Shown one piece after another: positions 8,521-16,731 of a stretch of DNA of 64,000 nucleotides. The notes under the pieces are model-generated. The model saw only the letters and a list, made by a program, of their open reading frames with translations, searched no databases and was not told the origin of the DNA. Every line of letters begins with the position of its first letter. Position 1 is the first letter of the stretch. Origin of the DNA: Stenotrophomonas sp. BIO128-Bstrain (GTDB lineage: Bacteria; Pseudomonadota; Gammaproteobacteria; Xanthomonadales; Xanthomonadaceae). Made by a program: the position numbers and the translations under genes. The stretch spans positions 930,001 to 994,000 of the forward strand of contig NZ_CP124620.1 in assembly GCF_030128875.1 (NCBI RefSeq), given 5' to 3'.

Positions 8521-8964
8521 TTATGGCAGCGGCGGCAGCAGGCCGGCGCCGAGGCGGTTCCAGGCGTTGATCACCGCGATGCCCATGCTCAGGTCGCTGA
8601 TGCCCTTCTCATCGAAATGCGGTGCCAGGGCGTCGTAGGCGGCATCGGACGGGGCGGCGCTGCTCAAGCGGGTCAGCGCCTCGGCCCAGCCCAGCGCGGC
8701 GCGCTCGCGCGCATCGAAGAAGCGGCTCTCGTGCCAGGCTGGCAGCGTATCGAGCTTGCGCGGTTCGATGCCGCCCTTGCGCAGGGTGGTGGCATGCATG
8801 TCCATGCAGTAGCCGCAGCCATTGATCTGCGAGACACGCAGGAACACCAGTTCCATCAATACGGGGTCGATCGAACTGTCGTGCACGGCCTTGCTGGTGG
8901 CGAGCAGGCCCTTGAAGGCCTCGGCGGCGAGGCGGGTGTATGGAACGCGCGGTGAGGTGGACAT
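8521..8964 (-). CDS. AhpD-like carboxymuconolactone decarboxylase family protein
   Basis: A 147-residue protein with the AhpD redox motif at Cys50, Cys53 and His57 (CGYCMDMH) in an all-helical fold. Members act as alkylhydroperoxidases or related oxidoreductases. The frame is open 12 codons further up, but the start at 8962-8964 is preferred: GGAG lies 6 bases upstream, and the transcript predicted from the ECF-type promoter at 9007-9033 would begin near 9000, inside the longer frame. It follows the ECF41-type sigma factor gene, the usual context in which such a protein is the direct target of the sigma factor. The physiological substrate is unknown. Confidence 0.88.
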   Translation of the reverse strand: MSTSPRVPYTRLAAEAFKGLLATSKAVHDSSIDPVLMELVFLRVSQINGCGYCMDMHATTLRKGGIEPRKLDTLPAWHESRFFDARERAALGWAEALTRLSSAAPSDAAYDALAPHFDEKGISDLSMGIAVINAWNRLGAGLLPPLP

Positions 8965-8999
8965 CGGGGACTCCATGACGGCCGCAATGGCCGTCTTCA

Positions 9000-9896
9000 T
9001 CAGGAGGACGCGCCAGCATCGCGCGCTGTGACAAGGCCGGTGAGTTTTTCCGGATTGAGCACGCTGAGCACGCGCACGATCCGTCCGGCATCGACCGTGA
9101 TCATCGTCACCGAGTGCAGCTGGTCGCCCGCGAAACGCAGGATCGCCGGCTCGCCATTGACCTGGCCGAGCTGCGCCGGATGCTGGCCGTTGCGGCGCGC
9201 GATCGCCCAGTACAGCTGCGCGATGCGCTCGGCGCCGAGCAGGGGGCGGATCGCTGCGGTCACGCGGCCACCGCCGTCGGAGATCATCTCGGCATTGGCA
9301 TCAAGCAGGGCGCGGATCGCTTCCAGATCACCCTGCTGCGAGGCGTCCATGAAGCGCGCCAGCAGGTCGCGGTGCTGGGCGGGCGAGACCGTGAAGCGTG
9401 GGGCGCCCGTCTGCAGTCGCTGCCGCGCCCGGTGCACCAGTTGCCGGCAGTTGGCGGGGGAGTGCTCCAGCAGGGGCGCGATGTCCGGGTAGTCGTAGTC
9501 GAACACATCCTTGAGCAGGAAGGCGGCGCGCTCATCCGGCTTGAGCTGCTCCAGCAGCGCCAGGAAAGCCACCGAGACCTCGTCGGCGAGGGCATGGCGC
9601 TCGGCTGGGTCCTGCAGCGGGTCCGGGTCCAGGGCGATCTCCAGCGGCTCGGGCAGCCACGGCCCGACGTACTCCACGCGCGCGCTGCGCAGGGCGCGCA
9701 GCCGGTCCAGGCCGAGCCGGGTGGTGGCCGTCACCAGCCAGCCCTCCGGGTCGCGGATCACGCCGGTGTCGGCGCCCTGCCAGCGCAGCCAGGCGTCCTG
9801 GACGATGTCCTCGGCGTCGCTGCGGCTGCCCAGCAGGCGGTAGGCCAGGGCGAACAGGCGGGGGCGGTGGGTCTGGAAGGTATCGGTCGGGGTCAT
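9000..9896 (-). CDS. ECF sigma factor with SnoaL-like C-terminal extension (ECF41 type)
   Basis: A 298-residue RNA polymerase sigma factor. Region 2 (FALAYRLLGSRSDAEDIVQDAWLRW) is at about residues 13-40 and region 4 (FLLKDVFDYDYPDIAPLL...CRQLVHRARQRL) at about 130-175. A C-terminal extension of about 110 residues carries DGGGR at about 205 and NPEKL at about 282. Those two motifs mark ECF41, in which the fused SnoaL-like domain replaces a separate anti-sigma factor and modulates activity. The start chosen is ATG at 9894-9896; it has no Shine-Dalgarno site, but the predicted transcript begins at or beside it. The partner AhpD-like gene follows immediately. Confidence 0.93.
   Translation of the reverse strand: MTPTDTFQTHRPRLFALAYRLLGSRSDAEDIVQDAWLRWQGADTGVIRDPEGWLVTATTRLGLDRLRALRSARVEYVGPWLPEPLEIALDPDPLQDPAERHALADEVSVAFLALLEQLKPDERAAFLLKDVFDYDYPDIAPLLEHSPANCRQLVHRARQRLQTGAPRFTVSPAQHRDLLARFMDASQQGDLEAIRALLDANAEMISDGGGRVTAAIRPLLGAERIAQLYWAIARRNGQHPAQLGQVNGEPAILRFAGDQLHSVTMITVDAGRIVRVLSVLNPEKLTGLVTARDAGASS
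9007..9033 (-). promoter_or_regulatory. ECF41-type promoter of the AhpD-like gene
   Basis: On the minus strand TGTCACA (9033-9027), a 16-base spacer, then CGTC (9010-9007). This equals the bipartite motif recalled for ECF41 sigma factors. It lies inside the last codons of the sigma gene, and the predicted start near 9000 gives a short leader before the ATG at 8964. The same two boxes with the same spacing precede the sigma gene. Confidence 0.85.
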
Positions 9897-9904
9897 GCCA
9901 GGAG

Positions 9905-9931
9905 GACGCGGCCGGGCAGGCCGCTGTGACA
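9905..9931 (-). promoter_or_regulatory. ECF41-type autoregulatory promoter, likely giving a leaderless mRNA
   Basis: On the minus strand TGTCACA (9931-9925), 16-base spacer, CGTC (9908-9905). Only 8 bases separate CGTC from the sigma ATG at 9896. Transcription starting 6-9 bases after the -10 box would begin at the start codon itself. That agrees with the lack of a ribosome site. Confidence 0.85.
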
Positions 9932-10050
9932 AGGCGGGGCGCCCACTGTGCACCAAACCCCGCCACCGCGAGCGATTCTCAACGCCGCCGGGCGGTAGTT
10001 GTTAAAATCGGCGGTTCAACCCCCGCCAGCCTCCAGCAAGCGAGCAAGTC

Positions 10051-11568
10051 GTGACATCGATCAAGCAGGAAGACCTCATCCAGTCCATCGCCGACGCGCT
10101 GCAGTACATCTCGTACTACCACCCGGTCGATTACATCAAGAGCCTCAACGCTGCCTATGAGCGCGAAGAGTCGCCGGCCGCGAAGGAGGCGATGGCCCAG
10201 ATCCTGATCAATTCGCGCATGTGCGCCGAAGGCCACCGGCCGATCTGCCAGGACACCGGCATCGTCACCGTGTTCCTGGAAATCGGCATGAACGTGCGCT
10301 GGGACGACGCCACCATGGGCGTGGAGGACATGGCCAACGAAGGCGTGCGCCGCGCCTACAACTACCCGGACAACAAGCTGCGCGCCTCGGTGCTGGCCGA
10401 TCCGGCCGGCAAGCGCATCAACACCAAGGACAACACGCCGGGCGTGGTCAACGTCAAGGTGGTGCCAGGTGACACCGTGGAGGTGATCGTCGCGGCCAAG
10501 GGCGGCGGTTCGGAAGCCAAGAGCAAGTTCGCCATGCTCAACCCGTCCGACTCGATCGTGGACTGGGTACTCAAGACCGTGCCGACCATGGGCGCCGGCT
10601 GGTGCCCGCCGGGCATGCTCGGCATCGGCATCGGCGGCACCGCCGAGAAGGCGATGCTGCTGGCCAAGGAATCGCTGATGGAGCCGATCGACATCAACGA
10701 GCTCAAGGCCCGTGGCGCCTCCAACCGCGCCGAAGAGCTGCGCCTGGAGCTGTTCGACAAGGTCAACGCGCTGGGCATCGGTGCGCAGGGCCTGGGCGGC
10801 CTGACCACCGTGCTGGACATCAAGGTCAAGGACTTCCCGACCCACGCCGCCAATCTGCCGGTGGCGATGATCCCGAACTGCGCGGCCACCCGCCATGCGC
10901 ACTTCACCCTGGATGGCAGTGGCCCGGTGATGCTCGACCCGCCCTCGCTGGAAGACTGGCCGCAGATCACCTACGACGCCTCCAAGGGCACCCGTGTCGA
11001 TCTGGACACGATCACTCCGGAAGACGTCGCCAGCTGGAAGCCGGGCCAGACCCTGCTGCTCAACGGCAAGCTGCTGACCGGCCGCGACGCCGCGCACAAG
11101 CGCATGGTGGAAATGCTGGACAAGGGCGAGCCGCTGCCGGTCGACCTCAAGGGCCGCTTCATCTACTACGTCGGCCCGGTCGATCCGGTGCGCGACGAAG
11201 TGGTGGGCCCGGCCGGCCCGACCACCGCCACCCGCATGGACAAGTTCACCCGCCAGGTGCTGGAACAGACTGGCCTGCTGGGCATGGTCGGCAAGGCCGA
11301 GCGCGGCCCGGCGGCGATCGAAGCGATCCGTGACAACAAATCGGCCTACCTGATGGCGGTCGGCGGCTCGGCGTACCTGGTGTCCAAGGCGATCAAGGCA
11401 GCCAAGGTGGTCGGCTTCGCCGATCTGGGCATGGAAGCGATCTACGAGTTCACCGTGCAGGACATGCCGGTCACCGTGGCGGTGGATTCCACCGGCGAGT
11501 CCGTGCACCAGACCGGCCCGCGCGAATGGCAGGCCCGCATCGGCAAGATTCCGGTCGTGGTTGCCTGA
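10051..11568 (+). CDS. fumA: Fumarate hydratase, class I (iron-sulfur)
   Basis: A 505-residue enzyme that interconverts fumarate and malate in the TCA cycle. The alpha (N-terminal) and beta (C-terminal) domains of class I fumarases are fused, as in FumA/FumB. Candidate [4Fe-4S] ligands appear in CQDTGIV (about residue 67), WCPPGMLGIG and PNCAATRH. The beta part has the GRDAAHKRM and GGSAYLVSKAI segments. The start is GTG at 10051. The fum letter cannot be decided from sequence alone. An oxygen-stable class II fumarase lies at 44640-46052. The class I enzyme should be the iron- and oxidation-sensitive one. A terminator follows. Confidence 0.95.
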   Translation: MTSIKQEDLIQSIADALQYISYYHPVDYIKSLNAAYEREESPAAKEAMAQILINSRMCAEGHRPICQDTGIVTVFLEIGMNVRWDDATMGVEDMANEGVRRAYNYPDNKLRASVLADPAGKRINTKDNTPGVVNVKVVPGDTVEVIVAAKGGGSEAKSKFAMLNPSDSIVDWVLKTVPTMGAGWCPPGMLGIGIGGTAEKAMLLAKESLMEPIDINELKARGASNRAEELRLELFDKVNALGIGAQGLGGLTTVLDIKVKDFPTHAANLPVAMIPNCAATRHAHFTLDGSGPVMLDPPSLEDWPQITYDASKGTRVDLDTITPEDVASWKPGQTLLLNGKLLTGRDAAHKRMVEMLDKGEPLPVDLKGRFIYYVGPVDPVRDEVVGPAGPTTATRMDKFTRQVLEQTGLLGMVGKAERGPAAIEAIRDNKSAYLMAVGGSAYLVSKAIKAAKVVGFADLGMEAIYEFTVQDMPVTVAVDSTGESVHQTGPREWQARIGKIPVVVA

Positions 11569-11625
11569 GGCTTCCGGTCGCGGCAATACGGCAGGTATCG
11601 GCCACGGGTCGATACGCTGCTGAAA

Positions 11626-11656
11626 CGAAAACGGCGCCCGAGGGCGCCGTTTTTCG
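11626..11656. terminator. Rho-independent terminator after class I fumarase
   Basis: Stem CGAAAACGGCGCCC / GGGCGCCGTTTTTCG with a two-base loop and T-tract, 58 bases after the fumarase stop. It is near symmetrical, but both neighbouring genes point right, so it serves the fumarase. Confidence 0.9.
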
Positions 11657-11717
11657 TTGCCCACCCCTGCGCGTGCCGCCCGCATAATGCGGGCCTTCCC
11701 CTGAGAGGCACCCACGC

Positions 11718-12353
11718 ATGCGCACCACGTTGTATGGATCGCCGAGTACCGCCGCCCTGGTCGTCCATTGGCTGTTGCTGGAACTGCAGATCGAGCACGA
11801 TCTGGTGCTGTTGGATTTCGACAAGCGCGAGCACAAGGATGCCGCGTATCTCGCGTTGAATCCCGCGGGCCTGGTGCCGACGCTGGTGCTGGACGGGCAG
11901 GTATTGACCGAAGCGGCAGCGATCGCGCTGCACCTGGCCGACCGCCATCCGGAAGCGGCCCTGCTGCCAGCCCCGGGGACTGCCGATCGCGCCGAGGCCT
12001 ACCGCTGGATGTTCTGGTGTGCCAACACCGTGCAGCCGGCGTACCGGGCATGGTTCTACCCGCAGGAAATGGCCGGCCCCGAGCATGCGGAGGCGACCCG
12101 CCAGCGGGCGCGCGAGCGGCTGGAAGGCGCGTGGCAGCACCTGGCCGAGCATCTGTCCACGCGCGGGCCGTATGTGCTGGGCGACGCGTTGAGCGTCGTC
12201 GATTTCATGCTGGTGATGCTGATGCGTTGGTCGCGCAACATGCCCACGCCGAGTGACACCTGGCCGGCGTTGAAGGCCTACGCCGATCGTCTGAAAGCAC
12301 GGCCGGCGTTCGCCGAGGTCTACCGGCGCGAGGGCATCACCGACTGGCGCTGA
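11718..12353 (+). CDS. Glutathione S-transferase family protein
   Basis: A 211-residue protein with an N-terminal thioredoxin-like domain (LYGSPSTAALVVHWLLLE at the start; the NPAGLVPTLVLDG loop with cis-proline at about residues 48-60; then TEAAAIALHLAD, which contacts the glutathione gamma-glutamyl group). An all-alpha C-terminal domain follows with the LSVVDFMLVM segment. The catalytic residue is probably Ser8 or Ser10. These enzymes conjugate or reduce electrophiles with glutathione in the cytosol. The substrate is unknown. The gene lies downstream of the fumarase terminator and has its own GAGAGG ribosome site. Confidence 0.9.
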   Translation: MRTTLYGSPSTAALVVHWLLLELQIEHDLVLLDFDKREHKDAAYLALNPAGLVPTLVLDGQVLTEAAAIALHLADRHPEAALLPAPGTADRAEAYRWMFWCANTVQPAYRAWFYPQEMAGPEHAEATRQRARERLEGAWQHLAEHLSTRGPYVLGDALSVVDFMLVMLMRWSRNMPTPSDTWPALKAYADRLKARPAFAEVYRREGITDWR

Positions 12354-12418
12354 GGTCGATGGCAGGTCGGAAAGAAGTGCTGCTAAAGTCGGGCGTGTGC
12401 CGTTCAAGGATGATCGCG

Positions 12419-12793
12419 ATGGGCGTAAAAGGGAGCGTGCTGTGGCTGTTGCCGTTGCTGGTGATGGCGGGGCTGGCCGGGTGCGCGGGCTACGAGATCC
12501 AGCGCCCGATCAGCGCTACGGGACAGCAGTGCATGCAGACCTGCGATGCGCGGCGGGATCAGTGCACCTGGCAGGCAGAGGCGGTGGCGCGTTCGGAGGG
12601 CGATTCGTGTGCCTTCAGCCAGCAGCGGCTGGCGAGCCGCTGTTCGGCGTATACCAGCGAGAGCGACCGGCACCGCTGCGAAACCGCCAATGGCGGCACG
12701 AGCTGCATCACTCCCACGGCCAACACCTCGCCATGCAGGGAGCGCTGGGAGCTCTGTGCACTTGACTGTGGCGGGACGATGGTGGAGCGCTGA
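12419..12793 (+). CDS. Cysteine-rich lipoprotein of unknown function
   Basis: A 124-residue protein with a hydrophobic leader and lipobox (LLVMAGLAGC), so it should be lipid-anchored in the envelope. The mature part contains ten cysteines after the lipidated one (motifs QQC, MQTC, RDQC, DSC, SRC, HRC, TSC, SPC, ELC, LDC), enough for five disulfides. The start is ATG at 12419 with AAGGA 8 bases upstream; an ATG at 12410 is also in frame but sits on the ribosome site. I do not recognise a named family, although similar cysteine-rich lipoproteins occur in Xanthomonadaceae. Confidence 0.75.
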   Translation: MGVKGSVLWLLPLLVMAGLAGCAGYEIQRPISATGQQCMQTCDARRDQCTWQAEAVARSEGDSCAFSQQRLASRCSAYTSESDRHRCETANGGTSCITPTANTSPCRERWELCALDCGGTMVER

Positions 12794-12910
12794 CCGCCTG
12801 CCTGCAAAGCTGGCCGGCAGTGCTGTTGCCGCAACCGGCTGCCCGCACTGACCTGCGGCGAGGATAACAACCGGTGTACCAGCCGCTGCGGAGGCAGCTG
12901 AGGCGCAGCC

Positions 12911-13264
12911 TTACGCCGGCAGGATCTCCAGCACCGTCTCCGGCGGCCGGCACAGGCGTGTCCCGCGCGGGGTCTCCACGATCGGCCGGTTGATCAGTTC
13001 GGGATGGGCGACCATCGCCTCGATCAGCGCGGCATCGGATAGCGCGGCGTCGTCCAGCCCGAGCGAACCATAGGCCGGCTCCTTGCTGCGCAGCAACGCG
13101 CGCGGGGCGATGCCCATGCGCGTGATCAGGGTGGCCAGCGTGGCACGGCTGGGCGGCGTCTTCAGATACTCGATCACCACCGGCTCAATGCCGTGCTCAC
13201 GCAGCAGTTCCAGCGCCCCGCGTGAGTTGCTGCAGCGCGGGTTGTGCCAGATCGTCACCGCCAT
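12911..13264 (-). CDS. arsC: Arsenate reductase (ArsC/Spx family)
   Basis: A 117-residue glutaredoxin-linked arsenate reductase. The catalytic cysteine is in WHNPRCSNSRG (residues 6-16). The anion-binding arginines lie in INRPIVETPRGTRLCRP. Length and spacing fit the E. coli plasmid type (about 140) in a short chromosomal version. The ATG at 13264 overlaps the TGA of pldA in an ATGA arrangement, so translation is coupled to the phospholipase. No arsB or arsR is present, so this may be a housekeeping reductase and not part of an arsenic resistance operon. Confidence 0.88.
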   Translation of the reverse strand: MAVTIWHNPRCSNSRGALELLREHGIEPVVIEYLKTPPSRATLATLITRMGIAPRALLRSKEPAYGSLGLDDAALSDAALIEAMVAHPELINRPIVETPRGTRLCRPPETVLEILPA

Positions 13265-14430
13265 CAATACCACTCCAGCAGCGACACACCCAGGCCCACA
13301 TACGTGGCCTTGTGGTTGTAGTCGATCATGCTCTCGCCATAGCCATCGAAGATCTGCACGTGACCGCGCAGCAGGTTGCTGATCGGGAAGCCGTAATCGA
13401 GCTGCAGCGCACCGTGCGAGCGATCACCGCCACGCAGCGAGTGCCGCGCCATCAGCGAGACCTCGTGACCGTTCTTGTTCCAGGTCAGGGTGGCGTCGCC
13501 GCGGCCCATGTAATCGGAGATGTCCGGGTTGTTGTCGTCCTTGCGGTCTTCCGGGATGCGATACCACGGGCGCAGGACCAGCGCCCAGTTCTCGCGGTCC
13601 AGGCCGACGGTGGCGATCACCCGGTTCCAGCTGCGCGACAGGGGATCGGCGCGGCCGTTGGACATGTGGTTGACACTGATTCCGCTCATGCGCCCGCGCC
13701 AGCCGCCGATCGAGTAGCCGTTGCGGAACATCAGCATCACTTCCGGCTCGTAATTGGTCTCACGGAACGGACGCGAGTTGTCGGCGTTGTAGGCCTGCCA
13801 GCGCGAGCTCTGCGTGTAGCCGGCCCAGATGTCGCCGTTGTCGCCGAACAGGTTCTCCACGACCTTGGTCTTGAAGCTGAGCTGGAACTTCAGTTCCGCG
13901 CTGTCCAGCTGCTGCGAGGTGGTGACCGTATTGACCGGGTTGGGCGACTGCGGCATCTGGTTCTTGTCGCTGGTCCAGAAGGCGGGCAGCAGGTAGACCG
14001 GCTTGTAGGCGCGCAGCTGGAAGGCGCCCAGCTTGGAGTCCTGGGCCAGTTCCCAGCGGCTGTCCAGCAGCGAGCCCTTGCCGGCGTTGGCCAGGGCGTC
14101 CTGATGGCCGTCGTTCTTGAACACTTCGCCAAGACGCTGCTTCACCCGCTGTGCCGCAGGCGCATCGGCCTCGGCCCCGCGTGCGGCCTGGCGCTCTTCG
14201 CGGCGTTCCTGCTTTGCGGCGGTGGCCGCCGCATCGGCGGCCAAGGTCACGTCCGGCGTACGACCAAACAGCGTGTCGTAGCACGCCAGACGCGCCGCGT
14301 CGGTGTCCACCAGGGCGCAGGCCTCCGGTGACGCCGGCTTCGGTGCCGCCTCCTGTGCTGCAGCGGGCAGGGCGGTGCCGGCCAAGGCCAGGGCAGTGAA
14401 CAGGGCGGAGCGGGAATAGGGCAGGGTCAT
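13264..14430 (-). CDS. pldA: Outer membrane phospholipase A1 (OMPLA)
   Basis: A 388-residue outer membrane beta-barrel that hydrolyses phospholipids in the outer leaflet. The catalytic motif VNHMSNGR lies at about residue 254, with SWNR 11-14 residues after the serine. This keeps the His-x-Ser and Asn spacing of OMPLA (H142, S144, N156 in E. coli). A signal peptide ends at AAAQ (about residue 26). Between it and the barrel there is an extra segment of about 90 residues with EACALVDTDAARLACYDTLFG and a charged Arg/Glu/Ala stretch, a feature of xanthomonad homologues. The chosen ATG matches the signal peptide; a TTG seven codons earlier is possible. Confidence 0.92.
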   Translation of the reverse strand: MTLPYSRSALFTALALAGTALPAAAQEAAPKPASPEACALVDTDAARLACYDTLFGRTPDVTLAADAAATAAKQERREERQAARGAEADAPAAQRVKQRLGEVFKNDGHQDALANAGKGSLLDSRWELAQDSKLGAFQLRAYKPVYLLPAFWTSDKNQMPQSPNPVNTVTTSQQLDSAELKFQLSFKTKVVENLFGDNGDIWAGYTQSSRWQAYNADNSRPFRETNYEPEVMLMFRNGYSIGGWRGRMSGISVNHMSNGRADPLSRSWNRVIATVGLDRENWALVLRPWYRIPEDRKDDNNPDISDYMGRGDATLTWNKNGHEVSLMARHSLRGGDRSHGALQLDYGFPISNLLRGHVQIFDGYGESMIDYNHKATYVGLGVSLLEWY

Positions 14431-14583
14431 GGGAGCAGGGCCGCGTGACAAAAATGAATGGGTCTGATCGCACAGTGTCGCCGCTGCCCGGCATTCCTGC
14501 CAGCACGCGATGCCATGGATCTGACCGGGTTTATGCCGGTCAGTGGTGTGCTCGGGGTGTGAACGTCCGCGTGTCGTGGGCGG

Positions 14584-15069
14584 TCAGAAGATCCAGGCAA
14601 AGGCGAACAGGCTCAGCATCGCGATCACCAGCGCCAGCTTCAGGGCGAATCCGAGCAGGATGCCCAGCCACGTCGCCAGGCCCACCTTGGTGGACCGCCC
14701 AAGCTCGCGTGTGTGCCAGTACTCGCCCAGCAGGGCGCCGGCCAACGGCCCGACGAACAGACCGATCGGCATGAAGAACACGCCGGCGATGCTGCCCAGG
14801 AACGTACCCCACAGGGCCTTGCGGCTGGCACCTACGCGTTGCGCGCCGACCACGGTGGCCAGGATGTCCACGGCGAAGGAAACCAGCGTCAACAGGCCGA
14901 GCAGCGTCAGCGGCAGCCAGCCCACATGCACAAAGCCATCGGCCCATGCGGCCAGCAGCAGGCCGGCGAACACCAGCGGAATGCCGGGCAGGGCGGGGAG
15001 GATGATGCCGGCGATGCCAACCAGCACCAGGAGGACGGCTAGCAGATACAAGATGAATGAAGGGTCCAT
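14584..15069 (-). CDS. DUF456 family membrane protein
   Basis: A 161-residue, highly hydrophobic protein with about four transmembrane segments and the family pattern of glycine-rich loops (GIILPALPGIPLVFAGLL near residue 20; GTFLGSIAGVFFMPIGLFVGP near 88-108). The function of DUF456 is not known. It stands alone and points left, divergent from the cold shock gene. ATG at 15067-15069 is the first start that keeps the first membrane segment. Confidence 0.88.
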   Translation of the reverse strand: MDPSFILYLLAVLLVLVGIAGIILPALPGIPLVFAGLLLAAWADGFVHVGWLPLTLLGLLTLVSFAVDILATVVGAQRVGASRKALWGTFLGSIAGVFFMPIGLFVGPLAGALLGEYWHTRELGRSTKVGLATWLGILLGFALKLALVIAMLSLFAFAWIF

Positions 15070-15301
15070 GCTGTCCAGTATGGTTCCTGAAATGGGGTTG
15101 ACATCGCAAGCTTTTGGCTAGTTGCTTTTTCGTTTTGCTCGGGTTAAGTTGCAGGCGCTGAGCTTGGCAAGGTCACCGTGGATCGTGGCCTGATGATGGT
15201 AGATCTTCCGGATCCGCTGCATCGTTGCACCTCGCTTCCCCCTTGCTGTCAGCCGCCTGTACGGGTGTATCCAACAACAAGACAGTTAGGGAGTAGCTGA
15301 G

Positions 15302-15505
15302 ATGGCTGAGAAGGGCACCGTCAAGTGGTTCAACGACGCGAAGGGTTTCGGGTTCATCAGCCGTGAGAGCGGCGAAGATGTATTCGTGCACTTCCGTGCG
15401 ATCGAATCCCAGGGCTTCAAGAGCCTGAAGGAAGGTCAAGCGGTCGAGTTCGAAGTGGTGACTGGCCAGAAGGGCCTGCAGGCCGACAAGGTCAAGCCGC
15501 TCTGA
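15302..15505 (+). CDS. Cold shock protein (CspA family)
   Basis: A 67-residue single cold shock domain that binds single-stranded RNA and DNA as a chaperone. RNP1 (KGFGFI, residues 14-19) and RNP2 (DVFVHF, about 26-31) are intact. AGGGAG 8 bases before the ATG is a strong ribosome site. The 232 bases upstream hold no gene. A weak promoter candidate (TTGCTT at 15122, 17-base gap, TAAGTT at 15145) would give a leader of about 145 bases, like the long cspA leaders that act as RNA thermometers. A perfect terminator hairpin follows. Confidence 0.97.
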   Translation: MAEKGTVKWFNDAKGFGFISRESGEDVFVHFRAIESQGFKSLKEGQAVEFEVVTGQKGLQADKVKPL

Positions 15506-15534
15506 GCGCACGCCGGGTCCTGCCTGGTTGAGAC

Positions 15535-15568
15535 ATGAAAAGGGCCCGCGCAAGCGGGCCCTTTTCAT
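15535..15568. terminator. Perfect bidirectional terminator after the cold shock gene
   Basis: ATGAAAAGGGCCCGC pairs exactly with GCGGGCCCTTTTCAT around a four-base loop. It serves the cold shock gene and the convergent glycine-zipper lipoprotein gene. Confidence 0.93.
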
Positions 15569-15590
15569 TGCACGCCGTGTGCGGGGCAGA

Positions 15591-16076
15591 TCAGCGCAGG
15601 ATCACCTTGCCGTTGACCACGCGGACATAGGTGTTCTCGCGGATCCCGCCCAGATCGCGCTGGTTGACCACGACCGTGCGACCGTCATCCATGCGTACCG
15701 TGATGTCGAAGGTATCGCTGGTCACGTTCTTCTGGATCTGGTTGCCGGCCAGTGCACCACCCACCGCGCCTGCGGCGGCGGCGATGTTCTTGTTGCCACG
15801 GCTGCCACCGGTGTGGTCGGAGATTTCATGGCCGGCGACCGCGCCGACGATGCCACCCAGGACCGCGCCGGTCGCGCTCGGCGCGCTGCGGCCCGAAGCG
15901 ACCTGGTTGATGCGGGTCACGATGCCGCAGTCAGCGCAGCGGTTGGTGTTGTAGTTGCCGCCGGAATTGCCGTAACCGTTGTTGTAGCCACTGCTGCCGT
16001 AGCCCGGCGAGGTGGTGGCACAGCCAGCCAGGGCGACGGTGGCAACAGCAGCGGCGGCGATCAGTTGAATCTTCAT
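15591..16076 (-). CDS. Glycine zipper 2TM lipoprotein
   Basis: A 161-residue envelope lipoprotein. The lipobox is VALAGC (about residue 18). A Gly/Tyr/Asn/Ser-rich stretch follows, then a glycine-zipper pair (GAVLGGIVGAVAGHEISD and AAAAGAVGGALAGNQIQ), and a C-terminal small beta domain (FDITVRMDDGRTVVV...YVRVVNGKVILR). It belongs to the 17-kDa antigen/SlyB-like group, thought to stabilise the outer membrane. ATG at 16074-16076 has GGAG 8 bases upstream. It contains a CADC motif (two cysteines) just before the zipper. Confidence 0.9.
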   Translation of the reverse strand: MKIQLIAAAAVATVALAGCATTSPGYGSSGYNNGYGNSGGNYNTNRCADCGIVTRINQVASGRSAPSATGAVLGGIVGAVAGHEISDHTGGSRGNKNIAAAAGAVGGALAGNQIQKNVTSDTFDITVRMDDGRTVVVNQRDLGGIRENTYVRVVNGKVILR

Positions 16077-16194
16077 GGTGTATCTCCTGGCCAGAGGGGT
16101 GGTCGAATGCGTCTGGTGCGCATGGGGCAGATCGTGTCCTGTGCTGCGTGAACAGCGTGCCAATCCCGGGCTGCCAGCGTGGCTGGAAGATGAA

Positions 16195-16635
16195 TCAGCG
16201 GAAATCCTGGTGGCAGGCCTTGCAGGCGGTCTGGATCTTTTCCACCAGCGTGGCCATGCCCGGGCAGTCGGTCGGCGGCGCGGCCAATGCCTCGTTGAGC
16301 GTGGCGCGCAGGGCGCTGGCGTGCTGCTGGAAGCCCTGGCTGTCCTTCAGGCCGGGAAAGGCCAGGTCCAGATCATTGGACAGCGAGCGCAGGGTCTGCA
16401 GCCGCGGCACGGTATCGGCCAGGCTGCAGCGGTTCTGCGCCTGCGCCGCCTGCAGCAGCTCCACCTGGCGGTTCATCACGTGCATCAGCGCATCCGGGAA
16501 GGGATCCTGGCGGGCCTGGATGGCGCGCGAGACCATCACCGTGGCGATCAGGCCGATCACCAGCCCGAGCAGGCCGACGAACAGGTAGCGATAGGCGGCG
16601 GAGGGGCGGTGGGACGGCGTCACGGGGTCGTTCAT
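16195..16635 (-). CDS. Membrane-anchored class II (c'-type) cytochrome c
   Basis: A 146-residue protein with a single N-terminal transmembrane anchor (YLFVGLLGLVIGLIATVMV, residues about 18-36) and a helical domain ending in ACKACHQDFR. The single haem motif CKACH close to the C-terminus is the mark of class II cytochromes c'. Such proteins bind NO or CO or carry electrons in the periplasm. The fifth ligand would be the His of CKACH. The chosen ATG at 16633-16635 has AAGGAAG upstream. It is divergent from tcdA by about 96 bases and has no respiratory neighbours, so its redox partner is unknown. Confidence 0.8.
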   Translation of the reverse strand: MNDPVTPSHRPSAAYRYLFVGLLGLVIGLIATVMVSRAIQARQDPFPDALMHVMNRQVELLQAAQAQNRCSLADTVPRLQTLRSLSNDLDLAFPGLKDSQGFQQHASALRATLNEALAAPPTDCPGMATLVEKIQTACKACHQDFR

Positions 16636-16731
16636 GGTGAAGGCTTCCTTGAGAGGTGGCTGCGGCGATGGTACGACGCGTCCTGTCCACGGCGCGTACC
16701 GGCGCTGGCCTGCGCGCATTAAAATGTCCGG

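Noticed and set aside
8962..9000. Longer start of the AhpD-like protein (12 extra codons)
   Set aside because: The ECF-type promoter predicts transcription beginning at about 9000, and GGAG lies 6 bases before the ATG at 8964.
12794..12910. Hidden small gene or tRNA between the lipoprotein and arsC
   Set aside because: No cloverleaf, ribosome site or conserved frame seen. The imperfect dyad there is weak.
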